This document shows positions 39,572-48,022 of a stretch of 64,000 nucleotides of DNA, in pieces (within the stretch, counting starts at the first letter, position 1; each line of letters begins with the position of its first letter). Below the pieces are notes generated by a model. It had not been told where the DNA came from, ran no database searches, and worked only from the letters and a program-made list of their open reading frames with translations. Location of the stretch: positions 796,877-860,876 of the forward strand of contig NZ_PGGW01000069.1 of NCBI RefSeq assembly GCF_002794255.1, given 5' to 3'. This DNA is from Streptomyces carminius (GTDB lineage Bacteria > Actinomycetota > Actinomycetes > Streptomycetales > Streptomycetaceae). The position numbers and the translations under genes were made by a program.

Positions 39572-40588
39572 TCACCGGTAGTGCGCCGCCATGCGCTCGG
39601 CCGCCCGCGCCATGCGCTCCCGCAGCGCGGGCGGCCCGAGCACCTCGCACTCCGGGCCGAGGGCGAGCAACTGAGTGAAGGCGACGTCCAGGGACTCCAC
39701 CGGCAGGGTGACGGTGGTCCGCCCCAGCTCGTCGGTGCGGCCCCCGGCCAGCGCCTCCCCGGCCGCCGTCCGGTCGGTGGTGTACCGCAGGGTGCGCGCC
39801 CCCGCCTCCGTCAGCCGGAGGACCACGCTCTCCCGCAGGATCGAGCGGGCGAAGGCCGCGGACCGCTCCGCCCAGAAGCCGGGCAGGTCGAACTCCTCGT
39901 CCCGCCCGAAGTACTCGGCGAGCGGGACGACCGAGGCGAAGCGGTCCACCCGGTAGACACGGTGCTCACCCGGGCGCTCACCCGGGGGCTCACGGGTGCC
40001 GCCGGGGCGCCCGCCGGCGGGGACGGCGCGGGCGACGAGGTACCACACCCCCGCCTTGAGCACCAGGCCGTACGGCTCCAGCGTCCGTGCCACCGTCTCA
40101 CCGTCCCCGCGGCGGTAACGGACGGCGAGGCGGCGGTCGTCCCACACGGCCTCGGCGATCACCGGCAGCTCCCCGGGTGTCTCGGGCGGCTGCCACCAGC
40201 CGGGGGCGTCCAGGTGGAAGCGCTGCGCGGCGGTGCGCGGGGCGTCGGCGAGCTCGGGGCTGAGGGCCGCCGACACCTTCAGCCGGGCCGCCGACGCCGC
40301 GTCCGCCAGGCCCATGTCGCGCAGCGCGGAGGGCACCCCGGACAGGAACAGCGCCTCCGCCTCGTCGCGCCCGAGGCCGGTCAGCCGGGTGCGGTAGCCG
40401 CCGACCAGCCGGTATCCGCCGGTACGGCCCCGGTCCGCGTAGACGGGGATGCCCGCCTCCGACAGCGCCAGGACGTCCCGGGACACCGTCCGCTCGGAGA
40501 CCTCCAGTTGCTCGGCGAGTTCGGCCGCGGTCATCGAGCGGCGGTTCTGGAGGAGCAGCACCATCTTGATCAGCCGGGCAGCGCGCAT
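39572..40588 (-). CDS. WYL-domain DeoR-like transcriptional regulator
   Basis: 338 aa. N-terminal winged HTH (MRAARLIKMVLLLQNRRSMTA, ERTVSRDVLAL), then a WYL domain (YGLVLKAGVWYLVARA, YRVDRFASV) and the WCX C-terminal extension. WYL proteins sense nucleic-acid or nucleotide ligands or unknown small molecules. Divergent from the NSS transporter with 155 bp between starts, so it may regulate that gene and itself. Confidence 0.92.
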   Translation of the reverse strand: MRAARLIKMVLLLQNRRSMTAAELAEQLEVSERTVSRDVLALSEAGIPVYADRGRTGGYRLVGGYRTRLTGLGRDEAEALFLSGVPSALRDMGLADAASAARLKVSAALSPELADAPRTAAQRFHLDAPGWWQPPETPGELPVIAEAVWDDRRLAVRYRRGDGETVARTLEPYGLVLKAGVWYLVARAVPAGGRPGGTREPPGERPGEHRVYRVDRFASVVPLAEYFGRDEEFDLPGFWAERSAAFARSILRESVVLRLTEAGARTLRYTTDRTAAGEALAGGRTDELGRTTVTLPVESLDVAFTQLLALGPECEVLGPPALRERMARAAERMAAHYR

Positions 40589-40743
40589 GGGGCCATCATC
40601 CCGCCGGAGTACGCGGCCTCCCGCCGCGGTACGGACGAGGAACGCCACCGGGGGCGCTGTCGACACAGAGTCAGCATATAGTGACAGGATCGGAGGAACA
40701 TATGTAGTGCTTTGCAAAGGAATCCGTACAGGAGAGAGCACAT

Positions 40744-42288
40744 ATGGCCACTGAATCCGGCCAGGGCCGGCCCCGTGAGGCGTGGGGGTCCCGAGCGGGC
40801 TTCCTGATGGCGGCGATCGGCTCGGCCATCGGGCTCGGCAACATCTGGCGTTTCCCGTCCGAGGCCTACAAGAACGGCGGCGGGGCGTTCCTGCTGCCCT
40901 ATCTGCTCGCCCTGCTGACCGCGGGACTCCCGCTGCTGATCCTCGAGTACGTGATCGGCCGCCGGTACCGGAGGTCGCCGCCGGCCGCGTTCCGCCGGAT
41001 GTCCGCACCGGCACAGGTGATCGGCTGGTGGCAGGTGGCGATCTGCTGCGTCATCGCCGCCTACTACGCCGTCATCCTCGCCTGGGCCGTGCGCTACGTC
41101 GGATTCTCCGTCGGCGAGCGCTGGGGGGACGACCCGGACGCCTTCTTCTTCGGGGACTTCCTGGGCACCGCCGAGCAGCCGGGGTGGATCTCCTCCTACG
41201 TCGGCGGGGTGTTCTGGCCGCTGCTGGTCATCTGGATCGCCGTCCTGGTGATCCTGGCCCTCGGCGTGCGGCGGGGCATCGAGCTGGCCAACCGGATCTT
41301 CATCCCGCTGCTGGTGCTCTTCTTCGCCGCCCTGGTGATCCGGGCGGTCACCCTGGACGGCGCGGCCACCGGTCTGGACGCACTGTTCTCACCCGACTGG
41401 GAAGCACTGACCAGGGGCAGTGTCTGGGTGGCGGCCTACGGGCAGATCTTCTTCTCGCTCTCGGTCGGCTTCGGCATCATGATCACCTATGCCTCCTACC
41501 TGCGCCGCCGCGCCGACCTCACCGGCTCCGCGCTGGTCGCCGGGTTCGCCAACAGCTCCTTCGAGATCCTGGCGGGCATCGGGGTCTTCGCCACGCTCGG
41601 CTTCCTGTCGCTGAACACCGGCACGCCGGTGGACGAGACAGTCACCAGCGGCATCGGGCTGGCCTTCGTCGCCTTCCCGACGATCATCTCCAACATGCCG
41701 CTGGGCACCCTGTTCGGGCTGCTGTTCTTCGGCTCTCTGGTGATCGCCGGACTGACCTCCCTGCTGAGCATCGTGCAGGTGCCGATCGCGGCGGTGCAGG
41801 ACCGCACCGGCATCGGGCGCACCCCGGCGGTGCTGGGCGTCGGCGGGGCGATCGCGCTGGCGTCCGTCCTGCTCTTCCCGACCGACAGCGGACTGTACCT
41901 GCTGGACGCCGCCGACCACTTCATCAACCAGTACGGCATCGCGCTGGCCTCCCTGGTCGCCGTGATCACCGTCGCCTGGCTGCTGCGCCGGCTGCCGGCG
42001 CTCCAGCGGGACGCGGACGACACCTCGGCGATCCGGCTGGGTGTGTGGTGGCGCGTGGCACTCGGAGTGATCACCCCGCTGGTGCTGGGCTGGATGATGA
42101 TCGACAGCCTGCGGGCCGAGTTCGACGAGAACTACGGCGGCTACGAGACCGGGTTCCTGTTCTGGGCCGGCTGGGCGGTCGCCCTCGGCGCGCTGCTCGC
42201 CGCCGTCCTGCTCTCCCTCGTTCCGTGGCGGCGCGAGAGGGAACCCGGCGGCACGGACTCGGACACGCTCTTCGAAAGGGGACGCTGA
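40744..42288 (+). CDS. Sodium-dependent (NSS/SNF family) amino-acid transporter
   Basis: 514 aa, about 12 membrane segments. The signature is at the N-terminus (GSRAGFLMAAIGSAIGLGNIW RFP in segments 1a/1b), with conserved Na+/substrate residues. Bacterial NSS proteins import amino acids such as methionine, alanine, Trp or Tyr with Na+. AGGAGAG precedes the ATG. Its stop overlaps the next small ORF by 1 nt, as in methionine/alanine importers MetP-MetS. Confidence 0.95.
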   Translation: MATESGQGRPREAWGSRAGFLMAAIGSAIGLGNIWRFPSEAYKNGGGAFLLPYLLALLTAGLPLLILEYVIGRRYRRSPPAAFRRMSAPAQVIGWWQVAICCVIAAYYAVILAWAVRYVGFSVGERWGDDPDAFFFGDFLGTAEQPGWISSYVGGVFWPLLVIWIAVLVILALGVRRGIELANRIFIPLLVLFFAALVIRAVTLDGAATGLDALFSPDWEALTRGSVWVAAYGQIFFSLSVGFGIMITYASYLRRRADLTGSALVAGFANSSFEILAGIGVFATLGFLSLNTGTPVDETVTSGIGLAFVAFPTIISNMPLGTLFGLLFFGSLVIAGLTSLLSIVQVPIAAVQDRTGIGRTPAVLGVGGAIALASVLLFPTDSGLYLLDAADHFINQYGIALASLVAVITVAWLLRRLPALQRDADDTSAIRLGVWWRVALGVITPLVLGWMMIDSLRAEFDENYGGYETGFLFWAGWAVALGALLAAVLLSLVPWRREREPGGTDSDTLFERGR

Positions 42289-42422
42289 TGTCGGCAGGCG
42301 CCGTCGTCATGATGATCGTCGCCATGGTCGTGGTGTGGGGCGGGCTGGTCGCGGCCCTCCTCATGCTCCGCGGCCACCCCGACGAGCAGCGGGACGGGGG
42401 CCCGGCCGGGGAGGGCGGCTGA
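42288..42422 (+). CDS. MetS-like small subunit of NSS transporter
   Basis: 44 aa: MSAGAVVMMIVAMVVVWGG begins a single membrane helix (about 4-27), followed by LRGHPDEQRDGG and a short acidic tail. Same size and layout as MetS, the small subunit needed by the Corynebacterium MetP importer. Coupled to the transporter by TGATG overlap. Confidence 0.85.
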   Translation: MSAGAVVMMIVAMVVVWGGLVAALLMLRGHPDEQRDGGPAGEGG

Positions 42423-42494
42423 CGGGGGACCGCACGTACCCCCGCCGGCCGCCCGGCTTCCCGTACGCCCCCCGCCGGGCGCCGCGGCCGGGCC

Positions 42495-45200
42495 TCAGGC
42501 CAGGCCGTAGCGTTCGGCGGCCTCGCGCACCGTCTCGCGCTTGACCTCGCCGCGCCGGGCCAGCCGGTCCAGGGCGGCGACGGTCACCGACCCGGCGTCC
42601 ACCCCGAAGTGGCGGCGGGCGGCCTCGCGGGTGTCCGACAGGCCGAAGCCGTCGGTGCCCAGCGAGAACCAGTCCTGCTCGACCCACGGGGCGATCTGGT
42701 CCGGCACCGCCCGCATCCAGTCGCTGACGGCGAGGACCGGGCCGGGCGCGCCGCGCAGCGCGCGGGTGACGTACGGGACCCGGTCCTCGCCCCTGAGCTG
42801 CGCCGCGTCACAGGACAGGGCGTCGCGGCGCAGCTCGCCCCAGGAGGTGGCGGACCACACGTCGGCGGTCACGCCCCAGTCGTCGGCGAGGAGGCGCTGG
42901 GCGTCCAGCGCCCAGTGGATCGCGGTGCCGGAGGCCAGCAGCTGGATCCGCGGCGCGTCGTCCCCGGCGGGGGATCCGGCGGGGGAGACGGCCGGGACGC
43001 CCTCGCGGAAGCGGTACAGCCCCTTGAGGATGCCTTCCTCGACGCCCTCCGGCATGGGTGGCTGGACCTTCGGCTCGTTGTAGACGGTCAGGTAGTAGAA
43101 GACGTTCTCCTGCCCGGGCCCGTACATCCGGCGCAGGCCGTCGCGCACGATCACCGCGATCTCGTAGGCGAACGCCGGGTCGTAGTTGAGCGAGGCCGGA
43201 TTGGTGGCCGCGATCAGGTGCGAGTGGCCGTCGGCGTGCTGCAGGCCCTCGCCGGTCAGCGTGGTGCGGCCGGCCGTGGCGCCGACGACGAAGCCGCGGC
43301 CGAGCTGGTCGGCGAGCTGCCAGAACTGGTCGCCGGTCCGCTGCCAGCCGAACATCGAGTAGAAGATGTAGAACGGGATCATCGGCTCGCCGTGCGTGGC
43401 GTACGAGGTGGCGGCGGCGATGAAGTCGGCCATGGCGCCTGCCTCGGTGATCCCCTCGTTGAGGATCTGGCCGTCCGACGCCTCCTTGTAGTACATCAGC
43501 TGGTCGCGGTCGACCGGCTCGTACGTCTGGCCCTTCGGCGAGTAGATGCCCGCCGAGGGGAAGAGCGACTCCATGCCGAAGGTGCGGGCCTCGTCGGGCA
43601 CGATCGGCACCCAGCGCCGCCCGGTCTCCTTGTCCCGCATCAGCTCCTTGACCAGGCGTACGAACGCCATGGTGGTGGCCATCTCCTGCTTGCCGGAGCC
43701 CTTCTCCAGGGCCGCGAAACCGCGCTCGGCGGGTTCGGGGAGGGCCGGGACCGGGTGGACGCGGCGGGCCGGTGCGGGGCCGCCGAGCGCGGCGCGGCGC
43801 TCGGCGAGGTAGCGGACCTCGGGGGAGTCGGGGCCCGGGTGGCCGTACGGCACCAGCTCGCCGTCGAGGGCGCGGTCCGGGATCGGCAGGCCGAGCAGGT
43901 CGCGCATGTCCCTGAACTCGCCGGCCGTGAGCTTCTTCATCTGGTGGTTGGCGTTCTTGGAGGCGAAGCCCGGGCCGAGGGTGTGGCCCTTGACCGTCTG
44001 CGCCAGGATCACGGTCGGCGCGCCCCTGTGCTCCAGGGCGGCCCGGTAGGCGGCGTACACCTTGCGGGGTTCGTGGCCGCCGCGCGAGGTGCCGAAGCAC
44101 TCGGTGAGCTTCGCGTCGGGCAGCTTCCCGGCCAGTTCCGCCAGCGCCGGATCGGCGCCGAAGAAGTGCTCCCGGAGGTAGCCCGCGTCCCGGGTGGCGT
44201 ACGTCTGGAACTGCGCGTCGGGCACTTCGCGCAGCCGCCGGACCAGGGCGCCGGTGGTGTCGAGGGCGAGCAGCTCGTCCCAGGCGGAGCCCCACAGCGT
44301 CTTGACGACGTGCCAGCCGGCGGCCCGGAACTGGGCCTCCAGCTCCTGCACGATCTTGAAGTTGGCGCGCACCGGCCCGTCGAGGCGCTGGAGGTTGCAG
44401 TTGACCACGAAGGTGAGGTTGTCCAGCCCCTCGCGTCCGGCCAGGGCCAGCGCGGCGGTCGACTCCGGCTCGTCCATCTCGCCGTCGCCGAGGAAGGCCC
44501 ACACGTGCGAGCCGGAGGTGTCCTTGATGCCGCGGCCGGTCAGATAGCGGTTGAAGCGGGCCTGGTAGATCGCCGAGAGCGGGCCCAGTCCCATGGAGAC
44601 GGTGGGGAACTCCCACAGCCAGGGCAGGCGGCGCGGGTGGGGGTAGGAGGGCAGTCCGTTCCCGCCCGCCTCCTGCCGGAAGTTGTCGAGCTGCGCCTCG
44701 GTCAGCCGTCCGTCGAGGAAGGCGCGGGCGTAGATGCCGGGGGAGGCGTGGCCCTGGACGTAGAGCTGGTCGCCGGAGCCCGGCGCCTCGGGTGAGGCCT
44801 TGCCGCGGAAGAAGTGGTTGAAGCCGATCTCGTACAGCCAGGCGGCGGAGGCGAAGGTGGCGATGTGGCCGCCGACGCCGAACCGGGCGCCGCGGGTGAC
44901 CATGGCGGCGGCGTTCCAGCGGTTCCACGCGGTGATCCGCCGCTCCATCTCCTCGTCGCCGGGGAAGCCGGGCTCGGCGGCGGTGGGGACGGTGTTGACG
45001 TACTCCGTCTCCAGCAGCGGGGGCAGTCCCAGACCGGTGCGCCCGGCGTGCTCCAGGGTGCGCCGCAGCAGGTACGCGGCGCGGTGCGGACCGGCCTCAC
45101 GGGTGACGGCGTCGAGGGACTCGGCCCACTCGGCGGTCTCCTCACGGTCGCGGTCCACGAGCTGGTCCAGTTCGCTGGACCGGCGTTCGGCGTCGGACAT
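42495..45200 (-). CDS. aceE: Pyruvate dehydrogenase E1, homodimeric type
   Basis: 901 aa, full length. Decarboxylates pyruvate with TPP and acetylates the lipoyl domain of E2. Seen: the TPP motif in FLGDGEMDEPES, ITEAGAMADFIAAATSYA, GQTYEPVDRDQLMYYKEA. ATG 45200; longer upstream frame rejected as no homology. Preceded by a palindromic GATCGATC operator region and, upstream on the same strand, the GntR gene. Further upstream on the same strand lie E2 and Lpd genes, the other two subunit types. Confidence 0.97.
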   Translation of the reverse strand: MSDAERRSSELDQLVDRDREETAEWAESLDAVTREAGPHRAAYLLRRTLEHAGRTGLGLPPLLETEYVNTVPTAAEPGFPGDEEMERRITAWNRWNAAAMVTRGARFGVGGHIATFASAAWLYEIGFNHFFRGKASPEAPGSGDQLYVQGHASPGIYARAFLDGRLTEAQLDNFRQEAGGNGLPSYPHPRRLPWLWEFPTVSMGLGPLSAIYQARFNRYLTGRGIKDTSGSHVWAFLGDGEMDEPESTAALALAGREGLDNLTFVVNCNLQRLDGPVRANFKIVQELEAQFRAAGWHVVKTLWGSAWDELLALDTTGALVRRLREVPDAQFQTYATRDAGYLREHFFGADPALAELAGKLPDAKLTECFGTSRGGHEPRKVYAAYRAALEHRGAPTVILAQTVKGHTLGPGFASKNANHQMKKLTAGEFRDMRDLLGLPIPDRALDGELVPYGHPGPDSPEVRYLAERRAALGGPAPARRVHPVPALPEPAERGFAALEKGSGKQEMATTMAFVRLVKELMRDKETGRRWVPIVPDEARTFGMESLFPSAGIYSPKGQTYEPVDRDQLMYYKEASDGQILNEGITEAGAMADFIAAATSYATHGEPMIPFYIFYSMFGWQRTGDQFWQLADQLGRGFVVGATAGRTTLTGEGLQHADGHSHLIAATNPASLNYDPAFAYEIAVIVRDGLRRMYGPGQENVFYYLTVYNEPKVQPPMPEGVEEGILKGLYRFREGVPAVSPAGSPAGDDAPRIQLLASGTAIHWALDAQRLLADDWGVTADVWSATSWGELRRDALSCDAAQLRGEDRVPYVTRALRGAPGPVLAVSDWMRAVPDQIAPWVEQDWFSLGTDGFGLSDTREAARRHFGVDAGSVTVAALDRLARRGEVKRETVREAAERYGLA

Positions 45201-45272
45201 GGTGACCGCCTTCCGGAGGGAGGGGGAGTCGGCAGGGGAGGGCAGGGGCGGGATGCGCCGTGCCCGGAGCCG

Positions 45273-45302
45273 ACTGTAAGTCATCGATCGATGATCGATC
45301 AA
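45273..45302 (-). promoter_or_regulatory. aceE promoter with embedded palindromes
   Basis: Minus strand: TTGATC (45297-45302), 18-bp spacer, TACAGT (45273-45278). The spacer holds the palindromes CATCGATCGATG (45282-45293) and TGATCGATCA (45292-45301), which overlap. Placement between -35 and -10 suits repression by the GntR protein encoded just upstream. Confidence 0.6.
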
Positions 45303-45338
45303 AGCATCCGGAGGAAAAAGGTGCCTCCCGTTCAAAAT

Positions 45339-45353
45339 TGACATTCAGTGTCA
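45339..45353. promoter_or_regulatory. TGACA-N5-TGTCA inverted repeat
   Basis: Perfect 5-bp arms located five bases past the GntR stop codon and upstream of aceE. Could be a second operator or a weak hairpin. Confidence 0.35.
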
Positions 45354-45357
45354 GTGG

Positions 45358-45981
45358 CTAGGCACGGGGTGCACACCCCAGGACGTGTTCCTTGACCAGC
45401 TCGCCCACCCGCGGGTCACGCCGCCGGAACGCCTCGACGACCGCCTCGTGCTCCTCGGCGTACGACTGCTGCCGGGTGCCCAGCCAGCGGATGGCGAGCG
45501 TCGTCCACACTCCGATGCCCAGCGACTCCCAGGTGTGCAGCAGCACGCTGTTGCCCGCCGCGCGGACCAGCTCCCGGTGGAAGGCCACCGTGTGCCGCAC
45601 CTGCGCCTCCCCGTCCCCGGCGCGGTCGGCCCCGTACAGCAGCGCCACCTGGTCCGCCAGCGCCGAGACGTCCTCGGCCAGCCGGCCGGCGGCCAGCTCG
45701 GCGGCGATCTGCTCCAGCCCGGCCCGCACCGGATAGATCTCCTCCAGATCGGCCGCGGTCAGGTTCCGCACCCGCGCGCCCTTGTTCGGAGCCGACTCGA
45801 TCAGCCGCAGTGCCTCCAGCTCGCGCAGCGCCTCGCGTACGGGTGTCTGGCTGACCTGCAGCTCCACCGCGATCCGGCGCTCCACCACGCGCTCGCCCGG
45901 CTTCCAGCGCCCCTGGACGATGCCCTCCACGATGTGCTCACGGATCTGCTCGCGCAGGGAATGGACGACGGGCGGGGCCAT
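45358..45981 (-). CDS. GntR-family regulator, FCD (FadR) subfamily
   Basis: 207 aa. Winged HTH at residues about 5-70 (GRWKPGERVVERRIAVELQV, QTPVREALRELEA) and an FCD ligand domain with the metal/ligand residues EIYPVRAGLE, HTVAFHRELVRAAGN and EEHEAVVEAFRRRD. FCD regulators bind carboxylates such as pyruvate, lactate or acyl-CoA. Located between E2 and E1 genes on the same strand, so a PdhR-like role for the pyruvate dehydrogenase is likely. Confidence 0.93.
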   Translation of the reverse strand: MAPPVVHSLREQIREHIVEGIVQGRWKPGERVVERRIAVELQVSQTPVREALRELEALRLIESAPNKGARVRNLTAADLEEIYPVRAGLEQIAAELAAGRLAEDVSALADQVALLYGADRAGDGEAQVRHTVAFHRELVRAAGNSVLLHTWESLGIGVWTTLAIRWLGTRQQSYAEEHEAVVEAFRRRDPRVGELVKEHVLGCAPRA

Positions 45982-46064
45982 GGACTGCTCCTTGCGGGCT
46001 CGTGGCGGGAGACCAACGACGATACGGCGGGACCACCGCGGCGGACACGGTGGCGGACACGGCG

Positions 46065-46098
46065 GTGCCCCCGCCCGGCATCTGCCGGACGGGGGCAC
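46065..46098 (-). terminator. Terminator of the E2 gene
   Basis: 16-nt arms 46065-46080 and 46083-46098 with a single C-A mismatch, 15 bases after the E2 stop. Confidence 0.7.
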
Positions 46099-46112
46099 GA
46101 CCGGGGGAGCGG

Positions 46113-47963
46113 TCAGAGACCGAGCTCGCCCTCGAACTCACCGGCCTCCAGCCGGGCCTTGACATCCGCCAGGTAGCGGGCGGCGTCCGCGCCGTCGACC
46201 AGCTGGTGGTCGTAGGACAGGGTCAGGTAGACCATGTCCCGGACGGCGATGGTCTCGCCCAGCTCCGGGTGGTCGATCACGACCGGACGGCGCACGGTGG
46301 CACCGATGCCCAGCTCGGCCACCTGCGGGTAGTTCACGATGATCGTGTCGAACAGCGCGCCGCGCGAACCGGTGTTGCTGATCGTGAACGTGCCGCCGGA
46401 CATGTCGTCCGGGCCGAGCTTGCCGGTGCGGACCTTGCCCGCCAGCTCCGCCGTCTTCTTGGCGATGCCGGCCAGGTTCAGGTCGCCCGCGCCCTTGATG
46501 ACCGGGACCATCAGGCCCTTCTCCGAGTCCACCGCGATGCCGACGTTCTCGACGTCGTGGTAGGTCACGGTGCCGTCGTCGTTGATCTTGGCGTTGATGG
46601 CCGGGTGGGCCTTCAGCGCCTCGGCGGCGGCCTTGACGAAGAACGGCATCGGGGAGAGCTTGACGCCCTCGCGGGCCAGGAACTCCTCCTTGGCCCGGGC
46701 CCGCAGCCGCATGATCCGGGTGACGTCCGCCTCGACCACGGTGGAGAGCTGCGCCTGGCTGTGCAGCGCCTTCATCATGTTCTTGGCGATGACCTTGCGG
46801 ATGCGGGTCATCGGCACCGTCTGGCCGCGCAGCTGCGAGGCGGCGGCCGGCGCCGTGGCGGCCCGCCCGCCCGCCGGCGCGGCCGGGGCCGAGGCGGCCT
46901 TGGCCTTGGCGGCCTCGGCCGCGGCGAGAACGTCCTGCTTGCGGACCCGGCCGCCGACGCCGGTGCCCTTGACGGTGGACAGGTCGATGCCGTTCTCGGC
47001 GGCGAGCTTGCGCACCAGCGGGGTCACATAGGCGCCCGCGCCACCCGAGGGTGCCTGCTGCGGCGCGGCCGGGGCCGGGGCGGGCGCGGGTGCCGACGGG
47101 GTCGGGGCGGGCGCCGGGGTCTCCCGCTGCTGCGGAGCCGGAGCGGTCGGCGCCTGCGGCTCGGGCTGCTGCCGGGCCTGCGGCTGCGGTTCGGGCTGGG
47201 CCTGGGCCTGCGGCTCCGGCTCGGGGGCCGGCTCCGGCTGCGGTTCGGGCTGCGCCTGCGGTTCGGGCTGCGCCTGCTGGGCGGGAGCGGCACCGGCGGC
47301 ACCGATCACGGCCAGCTTGGCGCCGACCTCGGCGGTCTCGTCCTCGCCCACCAGGATCTCCACCAGGGTGCCCGAGGCGGGGGAGGGGATCTCGGTGTCG
47401 ACCTTGTCGGTCGAGACCTCCAGCAGTGGCTCGTCGGCCTCGACCTCCTCCCCGACCGACTTCAGCCAGCGGGTGACGGTGCCCTCGGTGACGCTCTCGC
47501 CGAGCGCGGGCAGCACCACGTCGGTGCCCTCCGCCGAGCCGCCGCCCTGAGCCTGCGGTTCCGGCTGCTGCTGGGCCTGCGGCTGCTGCTGCGGCTCGGG
47601 CTGGGCCTGCGGCTCCGGCTCGGGCTGCTGCTCCGGTTCCGGCTCGGCGGCCGGGGCCGCGGCCTGCTCCGGAGCGGGCGACTCGGCCGGGGCGCCACCG
47701 CCTTCCCCTGCCTGCGGCGGGGATGCCCCGTCGTCGATGACGGCCAGCTCGGCGCCGACCTCGACCGTCTCGTCCTCGCCCACCTTGATGGCGGACAGGA
47801 CACCGGAGGCGGGGGAGGGGATCTCGGTGTCGACCTTGTCGGTCGAGACCTCCAGCAGTGGCTCGTCGGCCTCGACGTGTTCACCCTCGGCCTTCAGCCA
47901 ACGGGTGACGGTGCCCTCGGTGACGCTCTCGCCGAGCGCCGGAAGGGTTACGGAAACCGCCAT
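46113..47963 (-). CDS. sucB: Dihydrolipoamide acyltransferase (E2) with two lipoyl domains
   Basis: 616 aa. Order: lipoyl domain 1 (1-75), a Pro/Ala/Gln/Glu linker, lipoyl domain 2 (about 132-207), a second long linker, a peripheral-subunit-binding domain (YVTPLVRKLAAENGIDLS), then the catalytic core ending with YDHQLVDGAD (HxxxDG). Both lipoyl Lys sit in TDKVDTEIPSPASG. Annotated as succinyltransferase in many genomes, but in actinobacteria this E2 serves pyruvate dehydrogenase and can be shared. Modified by LipB/LipA encoded 14 kb away. A 71-bp stretch is identical between the two lipoyl-domain coding segments. Confidence 0.95.
   Translation of the reverse strand: MAVSVTLPALGESVTEGTVTRWLKAEGEHVEADEPLLEVSTDKVDTEIPSPASGVLSAIKVGEDETVEVGAELAVIDDGASPPQAGEGGGAPAESPAPEQAAAPAAEPEPEQQPEPEPQAQPEPQQQPQAQQQPEPQAQGGGSAEGTDVVLPALGESVTEGTVTRWLKSVGEEVEADEPLLEVSTDKVDTEIPSPASGTLVEILVGEDETAEVGAKLAVIGAAGAAPAQQAQPEPQAQPEPQPEPAPEPEPQAQAQPEPQPQARQQPEPQAPTAPAPQQRETPAPAPTPSAPAPAPAPAAPQQAPSGGAGAYVTPLVRKLAAENGIDLSTVKGTGVGGRVRKQDVLAAAEAAKAKAASAPAAPAGGRAATAPAAASQLRGQTVPMTRIRKVIAKNMMKALHSQAQLSTVVEADVTRIMRLRARAKEEFLAREGVKLSPMPFFVKAAAEALKAHPAINAKINDDGTVTYHDVENVGIAVDSEKGLMVPVIKGAGDLNLAGIAKKTAELAGKVRTGKLGPDDMSGGTFTISNTGSRGALFDTIIVNYPQVAELGIGATVRRPVVIDHPELGETIAVRDMVYLTLSYDHQLVDGADAARYLADVKARLEAGEFEGELGL
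47374..47444 (-). repeat. 71-bp direct repeat, copy 1 (lipoyl domain 2)
   Basis: Identical to 47806-47876 base for base, encoding the lipoyl-Lys hairpin region of the E2. Similarity continues at lower identity after each copy. Confidence 0.85.
47806..47876 (-). repeat. 71-bp direct repeat, copy 2 (lipoyl domain 1)
   Basis: Partner of 47374-47444. Includes silent positions, so the identity is not explained by protein constraint alone. Confidence 0.85.
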
Positions 47964-48022
47964 GGTTTCGGTTGCTCCTAACGAAAAGTGCGGACGTCGC
48001 GATGCTGCCGCGCCCGGAAGGG

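Noticed and set aside
42609..44795. Plus-strand frame of 728 codons opposite aceE
   Set aside because: Gly/Val/Arg-rich mirror of aceE, which is identified by motifs throughout.
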